26,441 nucleotides of DNA from an uncultured Clostridia bacterium (lineage in GTDB: Bacteria; Bacillota; Clostridia; TANB77; CAG-508): contig CAPZDM010000019.1 in NCBI GenBank assembly GCA_948745425.1, positions 1 through 26,441 of the forward strand, in the 5' to 3' direction. Of the stretch, positions 20,418-26,441 are shown piece by piece. The notes below the pieces were generated by a model that saw only the letters and a program-made list of their open reading frames with translations, had not been told where the DNA came from and made no database searches. The first letter of the stretch is position 1; each line of letters begins with the position of its first letter. The position numbers and the translations under genes are program-made.

Positions 20418-20615
20418 TTATTTGTCTGATAGCTCTCTTTGTCTTAAAATAGTATTAATTCTAGCGATATCTTTTTTTACTTCTTTAATTTTTAATGGAT
20501 TATCTAATCCATTTGTTGCTAGGCTAAATCTTAGTTTAAATAATTCTGTTTTTAATTCACCTAATTCTTTTTCAAGTTCTGGTGAAGACATTTCATTTAT
20601 TTTACTTATCTTCAT
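20418..20615 (-). CDS. rpmC: 50S ribosomal protein L29
   Basis: L29 is a two-helix protein near the tunnel exit, where it helps form the SRP and trigger factor docking site. The 65-residue product is typical (E-L-E-K-E-L-G-E-L-K-T-E-L-F-K-L-R-F, K-D-I-A-R-I-N-T-I-L-R-Q-R). The ATG at 20615 overlaps the end of rplP by 14 bases and uses AGGTGG inside rplP as its binding site, so translation is probably coupled. Confidence 0.95.
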   Translation of the reverse strand: MKISKINEMSSPELEKELGELKTELFKLRFSLATNGLDNPLKIKEVKKDIARINTILRQRELSDK

Positions 20616-21045
20616 CACTATCACCACCTACTTTATTTTCTCTTACAACAAATTTTGTTTTTATTGGTAGTTTATTTGCTGCTAGTCTCATTGCTTCTCT
20701 AGCATCTGCTTCTGGTACACCTGCTATTTCAAACATTACTCTTCCTGGTTTAACTGGTGCTACCCAATATTCTGGAGCTCCTTTTCCTTTACCCATACGA
20801 GTACCAAGAGGTTTTGATGTAATTGGTTTGTCTGGGAATATTTTTATCCAAACTTGACCACCTCTTTTAATATAACGTGTCATTGCAATACGGGCTGCTT
20901 CTATTTGATTAGATTTAATTCTACCAATTTCTAGAGCTTGAAGTCCAAATTCTCCATCAGATACTGTATTTCCTCTAGAAGCTTTACCTCTTATTCTACC
21001 TTTTTGTACTTTTCTAAATTTTGTTCTTGTTGGCATTAATGGCAT
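20602..21045 (-). CDS. rplP: 50S ribosomal protein L16
   Basis: L16 contacts A- and P-site tRNA and is needed for late maturation of the large subunit. The 147-residue product is canonical (M-P-T-R-T-K-F-R-K-V-Q-K-G, G-K-G-K-G-A-P-E-Y-W-V, P-G-R-V-M-F-E-I). Its ATG shares bases with the rpsC stop (TAATG). The tail after V-R-E-N-K-V is slightly longer and acidic. Confidence 0.97.
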   Translation of the reverse strand: MPLMPTRTKFRKVQKGRIRGKASRGNTVSDGEFGLQALEIGRIKSNQIEAARIAMTRYIKRGGQVWIKIFPDKPITSKPLGTRMGKGKGAPEYWVAPVKPGRVMFEIAGVPEADAREAMRLAANKLPIKTKFVVRENKVGGDSDEDK

Positions 21046-21707
21046 TATTGTTCTCCCCCTTCTGTTTTAACTTTTTTTTCAGGAAGAACTTCACCCTTAT
21101 AAATCCAAACTTTTATACCTATTATTCCATAAGTTGTATTTGCTTCAGCAAATCCATAATCTATATCTGCTCTTAAAGTTTGTAGAGGAATAGTTCCCTC
21201 TTTATAGAATTCTGTTCTTGCCATATCAGCTCCTGCTAATCTTCCAGAAACTGAAGTTTTTATTCCTAATGCTCCTGCTTTCATAGCTTTTTGCATTACT
21301 TGTTTCATTGCTTTTCTGAATGAAATTCTTCTTTCTAGTTGAGATGCTATATTCTCAGCAACTAATTGTGCATTTGTATCAAAGTCTTTTACCTCAACAA
21401 TATTTAAATTTACATCTTTATTAATTATTTTTTGTAAATCAGTTTTTAAACTTTCTACAAGTGTTCCACCTTTTCCTATTACTAGTCCTGGTTTCGCAGT
21501 ATATACATTAACTTTAACTAATTTAGCAGTTCTTTCAATTTCTATTTTAGAAATACCACTAACATATAATTTTTTCTTTACATATTCACGGATTTTTTTA
21601 TCTTCTACTAAGTAGTCACTAAAGTTTTTAGAATCTGCATACCATTTTGAGTCCCAATCTTTAATTACACCTACTCTTAATCCATGTGGATGCATTTTTT
21701 GTCCCAT
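21045..21707 (-). CDS. rpsC: 30S ribosomal protein S3
   Basis: S3 lies at the mRNA entry channel and contributes to mRNA helicase activity. The 220-residue product has the N-terminal KH domain (G-L-V-I-G-K-G-G motif) and the C-terminal S3 domain (G-R-L-A-G-A-D-M-A-R-T-E, D-I-D-Y-G-F-A-E-A). Length is normal. It overlaps rplP at the stop codon. Confidence 0.97.
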   Translation of the reverse strand: MGQKMHPHGLRVGVIKDWDSKWYADSKNFSDYLVEDKKIREYVKKKLYVSGISKIEIERTAKLVKVNVYTAKPGLVIGKGGTLVESLKTDLQKIINKDVNLNIVEVKDFDTNAQLVAENIASQLERRISFRKAMKQVMQKAMKAGALGIKTSVSGRLAGADMARTEFYKEGTIPLQTLRADIDYGFAEANTTYGIIGIKVWIYKGEVLPEKKVKTEGGEQ

Positions 21708-21734
21708 TTTTAAGACTCCTCCTTTCCTTTACCT

Positions 21735-22088
21735 CTATGATCTTTCTCTTAAAACTATAGTTATATGACTTGTTCTTTTTCTTATTCTTACAGCTGAACC
21801 TTTTGCTGCTGCTCTTATTCTTTTCATTGTTGGACCTTGATTTGCATAGATTTCAGCAATATATAAGTTTTGACCATTCATATTATGATTATTTTCAGCG
21901 TTCGCAATAGCTGATTTTAATAATTTTTCAACTATTGGAGATGCTGCCTTTGGTGTATATTTTACAATAGCTAAAGCCTCATTTACATCTTTTCCTCTAA
22001 TTAAATCTGCTACAATTTTTACTTTTCTAGGAGAAATCCTAGCATCTCCTAAAGTTGCTCTAGCTTCTAATACTGTATTTTCTTCCAT
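21735..22088 (-). CDS. rplV: 50S ribosomal protein L22
   Basis: L22 extends a beta hairpin into the peptide exit tunnel. The 117-residue product matches (I-S-P-R-K-V-K-I-V-A-D-L-I-R-G, L-L-K-S-A-I-A-N-A-E-N-N, T-M-K-R-I-R-A-A-A-K-G-S-A-V-R-I-R-K-R-T-S-H as separate motifs). The hairpin region is intact, with no visible macrolide-resistance type insertion or deletion. Confidence 0.97.
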   Translation of the reverse strand: MEENTVLEARATLGDARISPRKVKIVADLIRGKDVNEALAIVKYTPKAASPIVEKLLKSAIANAENNHNMNGQNLYIAEIYANQGPTMKRIRAAAKGSAVRIRKRTSHITIVLRERS

Positions 22089-22106
22089 CTTACTTATTAC
22101 CTCCTT

Positions 22107-22388
22107 CTATTTCTTTACTGTTGTTGCTTTTTCTCCAGCATGACCTTTAAATGTTCTTGTTGGAGCAAATTCTCCTAATTTATGTCCTACCATTTCTTCT
22201 GAAATGTATACTGGTACATGTTTTCTACCATCATGAACTGCTATTGTATGACCAATCATTTGTGGATAAATAGTAGATGCTCTTGACCATGTCTTTAGCA
22301 CTTCTTTATTTCCTGATTCATTCATAGCTTCAATTCTCTTTAAAAGCTTTGGTTCTACAAATGGTGTTTTTTTACTTGATTTTGACAT
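22107..22388 (-). CDS. rpsS: 30S ribosomal protein S19
   Basis: S19 lies in the 30S head with S13 and is the partner of RimM, which is encoded elsewhere in this window. The 93-residue product is canonical (W-S-R-A-S-T-I-Y-P-Q-M-I-G-H-T, V-P-V-Y-I-S-E-E-M-V-G-H-K-L-G-E-F-A). Its ATG overlaps the rplB stop (TAATG). Confidence 0.97.
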   Translation of the reverse strand: MSKSSKKTPFVEPKLLKRIEAMNESGNKEVLKTWSRASTIYPQMIGHTIAVHDGRKHVPVYISEEMVGHKLGEFAPTRTFKGHAGEKATTVKK

Positions 22389-23218
22389 TATTTTCCACCC
22401 CTTCTCTTAACAATTAGTCTATCTGTTCTGTTATGTTTCTTTCTTGTCTTATATCCGTTTGCTGGTTTTCCCCAAGGAGTCATTGGTCCTGAACGTCCTA
22501 CTGGTGCTCTACCTTCACCACCACCATGAGGGTGATCTACTGGGTTCATAACTGATCCACGAACTGTTGGACGAATTCCTAAATGTCTTGTTTTTCCTGC
22601 TTTTCCTAATTTTATATTTTCGTGATCTGAATTTCCGATTGTTCCAATTGTTGCTCTACAATTAACTAAAATTAATCTCATTTCTCCAGAAGGCAATCTT
22701 ACATGTGCATATTTTCCTTCTTTAGCCATTAATTGAGCTGATTGACCTGCACTTCTTACTAATTTTCCTCCTTGACCTGGATTTAATTCTATATTGTGTA
22801 TTAATGTACCAACTGGTATATTTTCAATTTGCATACAATTTCCAGGTTTAATATCAGCTTTTATTCCTGCTACTACTTTAGCTCCATCTGTTAAACCTTG
22901 TGGTGCTAAAATATAAGTTTTATCTCCATTTTCATATTCTAGTAATGCTATGTTTGCACTTCTATTTGGATCATATTCTATACCAATTACTGTTGCAACC
23001 ATATCATCATGTTTGTTACGTTTAAAATCTATTATTCTATATTTTTGTCTATTTCCTCCACCTTGATGTCTAACTGTTATTCTACCATAAGAGTTTCTTC
23101 CTGCTTTTTCTTTCTTTTTGGCAAGTAAAGATTTTTCAGGTGTTTTTTTTGTTATTTCTGCATAATCAGAAAGTACCATGTTTCTTCTTGATGGAGTATA
23201 GGCTTTGAAATGTTTCAT
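22388..23218 (-). CDS. rplB: 50S ribosomal protein L2
   Basis: L2 is essential for subunit joining and for peptidyl transferase centre structure. The 276-residue product is full length with the conserved core (R-H-Q-G-G-G-N-R-Q-K-Y-R, R-P-T-V-R-G-S-V-M-N-P-V-D-H-P-H-G-G-G as consecutive short motifs) and the basic C-terminus. AAAGGA precedes the ATG. A 225-base repeat-bearing gap separates it from rplW. Confidence 0.98.
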   Translation of the reverse strand: MKHFKAYTPSRRNMVLSDYAEITKKTPEKSLLAKKKEKAGRNSYGRITVRHQGGGNRQKYRIIDFKRNKHDDMVATVIGIEYDPNRSANIALLEYENGDKTYILAPQGLTDGAKVVAGIKADIKPGNCMQIENIPVGTLIHNIELNPGQGGKLVRSAGQSAQLMAKEGKYAHVRLPSGEMRLILVNCRATIGTIGNSDHENIKLGKAGKTRHLGIRPTVRGSVMNPVDHPHGGGEGRAPVGRSGPMTPWGKPANGYKTRKKHNRTDRLIVKRRGGK

Positions 23219-23264
23219 TTTTTTTCCTTTCTCGGATTTATGAAAAACTTCGTCTTACTTTGTC

Positions 23265-23325
23265 AAGCTTCGCACAAAAATGTCCTCGACGTACACATGT
23301 ACGACTGTGGATTTTTGGCTCGCTT
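23265..23325. repeat. Hairpin in the rplW-rplB gap
   Basis: Outer arms AAGCTTCGCACAAAAAT and ATTTTTGGCTCGCTT surround an inner GAC-GTACACATGTAC-GAC palindrome. The gap 23219-23443 holds no gene. It also carries a second, weaker motif (CAGATATT...CAGATATTT, about 23397-23436) just after the rplW stop. Confidence 0.65.
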
Positions 23326-23443
23326 TTCGTGTAATACTCGTTTTTGCTAAATCCTTTTACTAATAAATATTTACGGATTTTTTCCTGCTCCGCATGGCAG
23401 ATATTCTTTATTATCCTGGTGATTTCCAGATATTTTTCTTATT

Positions 23444-23788
23444 TTATGCACCCATGAAGTCTGCAATTGAATCTTTATACTTCTTTCCTTTGGACTCTTT
23501 TCCACCTTTTGTAAGGTATGTTTTTTGTTCTGGATTTGTATCAATTGTTACAATTGCTTTTTTCCAGTCAGATGTTCTTCCTGTATGAACACCAACTCTT
23601 TTTTGTTTTCCTCTAACTGTTATAGTATTTACTTTTAATACTTTAACTTCAAAAAGTTTTTCTACTGCTTTTGCAATATCAACTTTTGTAGCTTTTTTAT
23701 TAACTTCAAAGGTATACTTTCCATCTTGTAGTCCATCACTAGATTTTTCTGTAACTATTGGTCTTATTATTATTTCTTCAGCTAACAT
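23444..23788 (-). CDS. rplW: 50S ribosomal protein L23
   Basis: L23 forms the main docking site at the tunnel exit for trigger factor and SRP. The 114-residue product has the family core (I-I-R-P-I-V-T-E-K-S, Y-T-F-E-V-N-K-K-A-T-K, V-N-T-I-T-V-R-G-K, T-S-D-W-K-K-A-I-V-T) and roughly 15-18 extra residues at the C-terminus. Its ATG directly follows the rplD stop. Confidence 0.96.
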   Translation of the reverse strand: MLAEEIIIRPIVTEKSSDGLQDGKYTFEVNKKATKVDIAKAVEKLFEVKVLKVNTITVRGKQKRVGVHTGRTSDWKKAIVTIDTNPEQKTYLTKGGKESKGKKYKDSIADFMGA

Positions 23789-24412
23789 CTATGCGTACAC
23801 CTCCTCTAATTTCTTAACAGCATCAAGAGTAACAACTAATTTATTGTATTTAACTAAATCATAAACATTAATTGTGTTTACTAATGTTGTTTTAACTCCT
23901 TCAATATTTCTTGCTGATTTTTGAACATTTTCATTCTTTTCAGGTAACATTATTAATGTTTTTCCTTCAACTTTTAGGTTATTTAAGGCTGTTACCATAT
24001 TTTTTGTTTTTATTTCATCGAAAGCTAATTTATCAACAACTGTTAATTCATTTTCTAATACTTTAGAACTTAATACAGATTTAATAGCAATTCTTCTTTC
24101 TTTTTTATTGATTGTATATCTATATGAACGTGGTTTTGGTCCTAAAGCTATACCACCTTTAATCCATTGTGGAGCACGTATACTTCCTTGTCTTGCTCTA
24201 CCTGTTCCTTTTTGTCTCCAAGGTTTTTTTCCACCACCTCTAACTTCAGCTCTTGTTTTTGTGCTTTGTGTTCCTTGTCTTTGATTAGCTAAGTAATTAA
24301 CAACTGCAGCATGAACTAATTCTTCATTTGGTTTCATTCCAAATATTTCTTCATTTAATTCAACTTCGCTTACTTTTTTACCTTTAATATCATATACATC
24401 TATTTTAGGCAT
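23789..24412 (-). CDS. rplD: 50S ribosomal protein L4
   Basis: L4 lines the exit tunnel and, in E. coli, represses the S10 operon; that regulatory role is not shown here. The 207-residue product has the conserved basic loop (R-G-G-G-K-K-P-W-R-Q-K-G-T-G-R-A-R-Q-G-S, then S-I-R-A-P-Q-W) and a normal globular domain. AGGAGG stands ahead of the ATG. It ends directly at rplW. Confidence 0.97.
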   Translation of the reverse strand: MPKIDVYDIKGKKVSEVELNEEIFGMKPNEELVHAAVVNYLANQRQGTQSTKTRAEVRGGGKKPWRQKGTGRARQGSIRAPQWIKGGIALGPKPRSYRYTINKKERRIAIKSVLSSKVLENELTVVDKLAFDEIKTKNMVTALNNLKVEGKTLIMLPEKNENVQKSARNIEGVKTTLVNTINVYDLVKYNKLVVTLDAVKKLEEVYA

Positions 24413-24432
24413 TTTTTACTTCCTCCTTTCTC

Positions 24433-25068
24433 TTATTTACCATTTTTTACAGTTTTTCTTATTTTTAATATTGCACCTTTAGGTCCAGGTACACTACCTT
24501 TTACTAAAATTACATTTTTATCAAGATCTACCTTTACAACATCTAGGTTTTGTATTGTGACAGTTTGAACTCCCATATGTCCTGGAAGTTTTTTTCCTTT
24601 AAATACTCTTCCTGGTGTTGATGTTGATCCCATTGAACCTGGTCTTCTATGATACATAGAACCATGTCCCATAGGTCCTCTAGATTGACCATGACGTTTA
24701 ATAACACCTTGGAATCCTTTTCCTTTTGTAGTACCTTGAACATCTATTTTATCTCCAGCTTCAAAAACATCTGCTTTAACTTCATTTCCTACTGTAGTAT
24801 TTGCTACATCTGAAACTCTAAATTCTCTTAGATGTTTTTTAAGCGCTAATTTTGCTTTAGTGAAATGTCCTTTTTCTGGTCTATTAATTCTATTTTCCTT
24901 TACATCTCCGTAACCTAACTGGATAGCATTATATCCGTCTGTTTCGATTGTTTTAACTTGTGCTACTATACATGGTCCAGCTTCAATTACTGTAACTGGA
25001 ATAACTAACCCCTTTTCATCAAAAATTTGTGTCATTCCTATCTTTTTACCTATAATTGCTTTTTCCAT
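24433..25068 (-). CDS. rplC: 50S ribosomal protein L3
   Basis: L3 is an assembly initiator reaching the peptidyl transferase centre. The 211-residue product is canonical (G-K-K-I-G-M-T-Q-I-F, G-K-G-F-Q-G-V-I-K-R-H, M-G-H-G-S-M-Y-H-R-R-P-G-S-M-G, L-P-G-H-M-G-V-Q-T-V). AGGAGG precedes the ATG. The upstream gap to rpsJ contains a dispersed repeat. Confidence 0.97.
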   Translation of the reverse strand: MEKAIIGKKIGMTQIFDEKGLVIPVTVIEAGPCIVAQVKTIETDGYNAIQLGYGDVKENRINRPEKGHFTKAKLALKKHLREFRVSDVANTTVGNEVKADVFEAGDKIDVQGTTKGKGFQGVIKRHGQSRGPMGHGSMYHRRPGSMGSTSTPGRVFKGKKLPGHMGVQTVTIQNLDVVKVDLDKNVILVKGSVPGPKGAILKIRKTVKNGK

Positions 25069-25146
25069 TTTTTATTTTCCTCCTTAAACTATTGGCTGGT
25101 GTACTAAATATCAAAGTATTTATACAACAGCATGGCTTTTCTAACT

Positions 25147-25271
25147 GGGCACAGTGGTGTCACTGTTCTCTTCGATCCCAGTTAAATTTGTAAAACGAGT
25201 AAAATTTGCTATGCAAACTTTTCACGCTTTGCCAAATTTATCGTAGGTATTCCCACAAACGGTGCCCCTAC
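25147..25271. repeat. 125-bp dispersed repeat, copy 2
   Basis: It begins GGGCACAGTGGTGTC and ends CAAACGGTGCCCCTAC, matching 17177-17302 along its length with few differences. It stands 2 bases behind the rpsJ stop codon and fills most of the 205-base rplC-rpsJ gap. Its interior holds AACTGGG/CCCAGTT and ACGAGTAAAATTTGC/GCAAAC-type arms. Confidence 0.85.
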
Positions 25272-25273
25272 AT

Positions 25274-25603
25274 CTACAATTTCATTTCTATATCCACACC
25301 TGCTGGTAGTTCTAATTTCATTAGACTATCAATTGTTTTTTGTGTTGGATATGAAATATCTATAACTCTTTTATGTGTTCTCATTTCAAATTGTTCTCTT
25401 GAGTCTTTGTATTTATGAGGACAACGTAAAACTGTTACAACTTCTTTTTTTGTTGGTAGTGGAATAGGACCTGAAACTTTAGCTCCTGTTCTTCTAGCAG
25501 TATCTACTATCTTTTCAGCAGACTGATCTAGAACATCATGATCATAAGCCTTTAATCTTATTCTAATTTTTTCACTACTTGTAACTTTGTTTGCAACTGC
25601 CAT
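25274..25603 (-). CDS. rpsJ: 30S ribosomal protein S10
   Basis: S10 lies in the 30S head and also joins NusB in transcription antitermination. The 109-residue product is canonical (I-R-I-R-L-K-A-Y-D-H, G-P-I-P-L-P-T-K-K-E, H-K-Y-K-D-S-R-E-Q-F-E-M-R-T-H-K-R, L-P-A-G-V-D-I-E). GGAGGG precedes the ATG. It is the first gene of the superoperon and is preceded by a very long leader with a consensus promoter. Confidence 0.97.
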   Translation of the reverse strand: MAVANKVTSSEKIRIRLKAYDHDVLDQSAEKIVDTARRTGAKVSGPIPLPTKKEVVTVLRCPHKYKDSREQFEMRTHKRVIDISYPTQKTIDSLMKLELPAGVDIEMKL

Positions 25604-25675
25604 AGTAATTTTCCCTCCTTTTTATTTTTTCTGACCATCTAAAATCACTTATGCATCTTCTTCTAAATAATCGTG

Positions 25676-25709
25676 CGAGTAAAATTTTCTAAAAAAAATT
25701 TTTCACTCC
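25676..25709. repeat. Variant of the 35-bp hairpin in the rpsJ leader
   Basis: GCGAGTAAAATTTTC...AATTTTTCACTC is a degenerate relative of the CACGAGTAAAATTT...AAATTTTTCACGTG family. It lies within the loop of the 11-bp stem ahead of rpsJ. Confidence 0.6.
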
Positions 25710-25945
25710 TAATATATTTTTGTTGTATATTATTGTATGTCATACTTATATGTCAGTGATTTTAGTTAAATTATTACGGCAAGTTTTAAAACGCCCCCTG
25801 GTGTTTCCTGATTAACCATTTTTTAATCCCAAGGATTTTACTTTCTTTTTCTTGGGATAAGCGTTTTTATTACAATTTATTTGATTTAATTGATTTACGG
25901 ATTTAATATTCCTAATTTCTTAAAATAAACGTAATTTTCTAAAAC

Positions 25946-25972
25946 TTATCGCCTTGGTCTAAGCCACGACAT
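25946..25972 (-). other. Possible leader peptide ORF M-S-W-L-R-P-R-R in the rpsJ leader
   Basis: An ATG at 25972 opens eight codons and a TAA. GGAGGG lies 14 bases upstream, longer than ideal, and GGAG also lies just before the ATG, closer than ideal. The last codons overlap the strand that closes the predicted multibranch fold. The residues include R-P-R, an Arg-X-Arg pattern of the kind known in some macrolide-responsive arrest peptides. Translation is unproven. Confidence 0.3.
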
Positions 25973-26066
25973 GCTCCACAGAAGTTCCCTCCAAACGATA
26001 TTAAAGTATGTATATTTCAACCGTTTGTAGCTACATTCTGTTTCATCGCGAATTTACAACTTCTAT

Positions 26067-26095
26067 ATTATACAATGCTTATATCCGTATGTCAA
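26067..26095 (-). promoter_or_regulatory. Consensus promoter of the S10 operon
   Basis: Minus-strand TTGACA (26090-26095), exactly 17 bases, TATAAT (26067-26072): both boxes are perfect. The start of transcription would be near 26060. Confidence 0.9.
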
Positions 26096-26245
26096 GCACT
26101 TTTAAACATTTTTGTAATTTTTTTGTAATATTTTGCTATTATTTACGGGAAATGCAATTTACATACAAATTTGTGTTTATGGGGGTGAATTTAAAAATAT
26201 AGATAGATTTCAACATTGTTGTTATTATAAAATATGCATTTATTC

Positions 26246-26296
26246 GTAGGGGCACCGTTTGGGGGAATACCCGTTAGACATGACACCACTGTGCCC
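26246..26296. repeat. Short (51-bp) version of the dispersed repeat, inverted
   Basis: GTAGGGGCACCGTTTGGGGG at one end and GACACCACTGTGCCC at the other match the reverse complement of the ends of 25147-25271. The middle of about 70 bases is missing. It shows that the conserved unit is the two ends. Confidence 0.8.
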
Positions 26297-26391
26297 TTTT
26301 GAAATAATGTAAAAATTATAAAAACATTGCATGTCAAATTTTCACGATTTCTATAAAATAATAGAAATTTAAATATTTATATTTTTTCAAT

Positions 26392-26417
26392 GGGCAGACG
26401 CAAGGTCTGCCTCTACA
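26392..26417. repeat. Short GGGCAGAC...CTCTACA palindromic repeat, copy 2
   Basis: GGGCAGACGCAAGGTCTGCC then TCTACA. GGCAGAC/GTCTGCC form a perfect 7-bp stem. It is the partner of 914-939 and differs from it mainly in the right arm. Confidence 0.75.
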
Positions 26418-26441
26418 ACACATTATTCAATGTTTATACGA

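Larger units (their letters stand above)
25604..26062 (-). promoter_or_regulatory. Long structured 5' leader of the S10 operon
   Basis: From the promoter at 26067-26095 the transcript would run about 455 nt before rpsJ. In transcript sense, GGC-AAGTTTTA (25953-25940) can pair with TAAAACTT-GCC (25788-25778). This encloses TTACG/CGTAA (25934-25930 with 25899-25895) and an AAAACGC/GCGTTTT stem (25867-25861 with 25794-25788) that itself holds CCCAAG/CTTGGG (25857-25851 with 25833-25827) and TGGT/ACCA. A separate perfect 11-bp stem (25755-25765 with 25639-25649) stands closer to rpsJ. It may be a ribosomal-protein-responsive leader. I do not recognise it as a known family. Confidence 0.55.
26096..26441. 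other. Gene-free region upstream of the S10 promoter
   Basis: No gene with a binding site is seen on either strand. It contains a short inverted-orientation copy of the dispersed repeat (26246-26296) and the 26392-26417 element; the rest is AT-rich. tuf or fusA, which often precede rpsJ, are not within reach. Confidence 0.6.

Noticed and set aside
25604..26062. Known housekeeping RNA (tmRNA, RNase P RNA, SRP RNA, 6S RNA)
   Set aside because: I found none of the diagnostic sequences: no tag reading frame, no GAGGAAAGUCC, no SRP domain IV loop motif.
26008..26202. Plus-strand open frame near the right end
   Set aside because: It crosses the S10 promoter, lacks a proper binding site, and reads as random AT-rich sequence.

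Overview
The window is a chromosomal segment of a very AT-rich, low-GC Gram-positive bacterium, most likely a member of the class Clostridia (Bacillota). The evidence is the gene order (rpsD between rpsK and rpoA; ylxM-ffh-rpsP-khpA-rimM-trmD-rplS), strong GGAGG ribosome binding sites, the zinc form of S14, an L17 with a central insertion, and a Gram-positive sortase. Every supported gene is on the minus strand, so the transcripts run from the right end of the window to the left.

From right to left: positions 26441-25604 are gene-free and hold two short dispersed repeats, a consensus promoter (26067-26095) and a leader of about 455 nt that can fold extensively. The S10-spc-alpha ribosomal superoperon follows: rpsJ, rplC, rplD, rplW, rplB, rpsS, rplV, rpsC, rplP, rpmC, rpsQ, rplN, rplX, rplE, rpsZ, rpsH, rplF, rplR, rpsE, rplO, secY, adk, map, infA, rpmJ, rpsM, rpsK, rpsD, rpoA, rplQ. 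It ends in a perfect 18-bp-stem terminator at 8281-8320. rpmD (L30), normally between rpsE and rplO, is missing. A second consensus promoter inside the end of map drives infA onward, and a possible third lies upstream of rpsM beside two DnaA-box-like sites.

Next come a frameshifted single-pass membrane protein gene and metK, with their own promoter and terminator. Then comes a translation/secretion operon: ylxM-ffh (signal recognition particle), rpsP, khpA, rimM, trmD and rplS, again closed by a strong terminator. The left end carries a sortase, a small membrane protein and a flavin-reductase-like protein.

The genes are almost all housekeeping: ribosome assembly, translation initiation (IF1), N-terminal methionine removal, adenylate balance, the SecY/SRP export route, RNA polymerase alpha and SAM synthesis. 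The unusual content is between the genes. Ribosomal operon gaps that are usually 10-50 bp are expanded to 130-480 bp by palindromic repeats: a 35-bp hairpin family with five intact copies, a roughly 125-bp element with GTAGGGGC/GGGCACAG ends, and composite hairpin units behind rpsZ and rpsH. The tail of rpsE is repeated in the place where rpmD should be. Two genes (rplR and the gene upstream of metK) each carry an apparent single-base insertion, which may be real or an assembly error. No CRISPR array, tRNA, rRNA, transposase or phage gene was seen.
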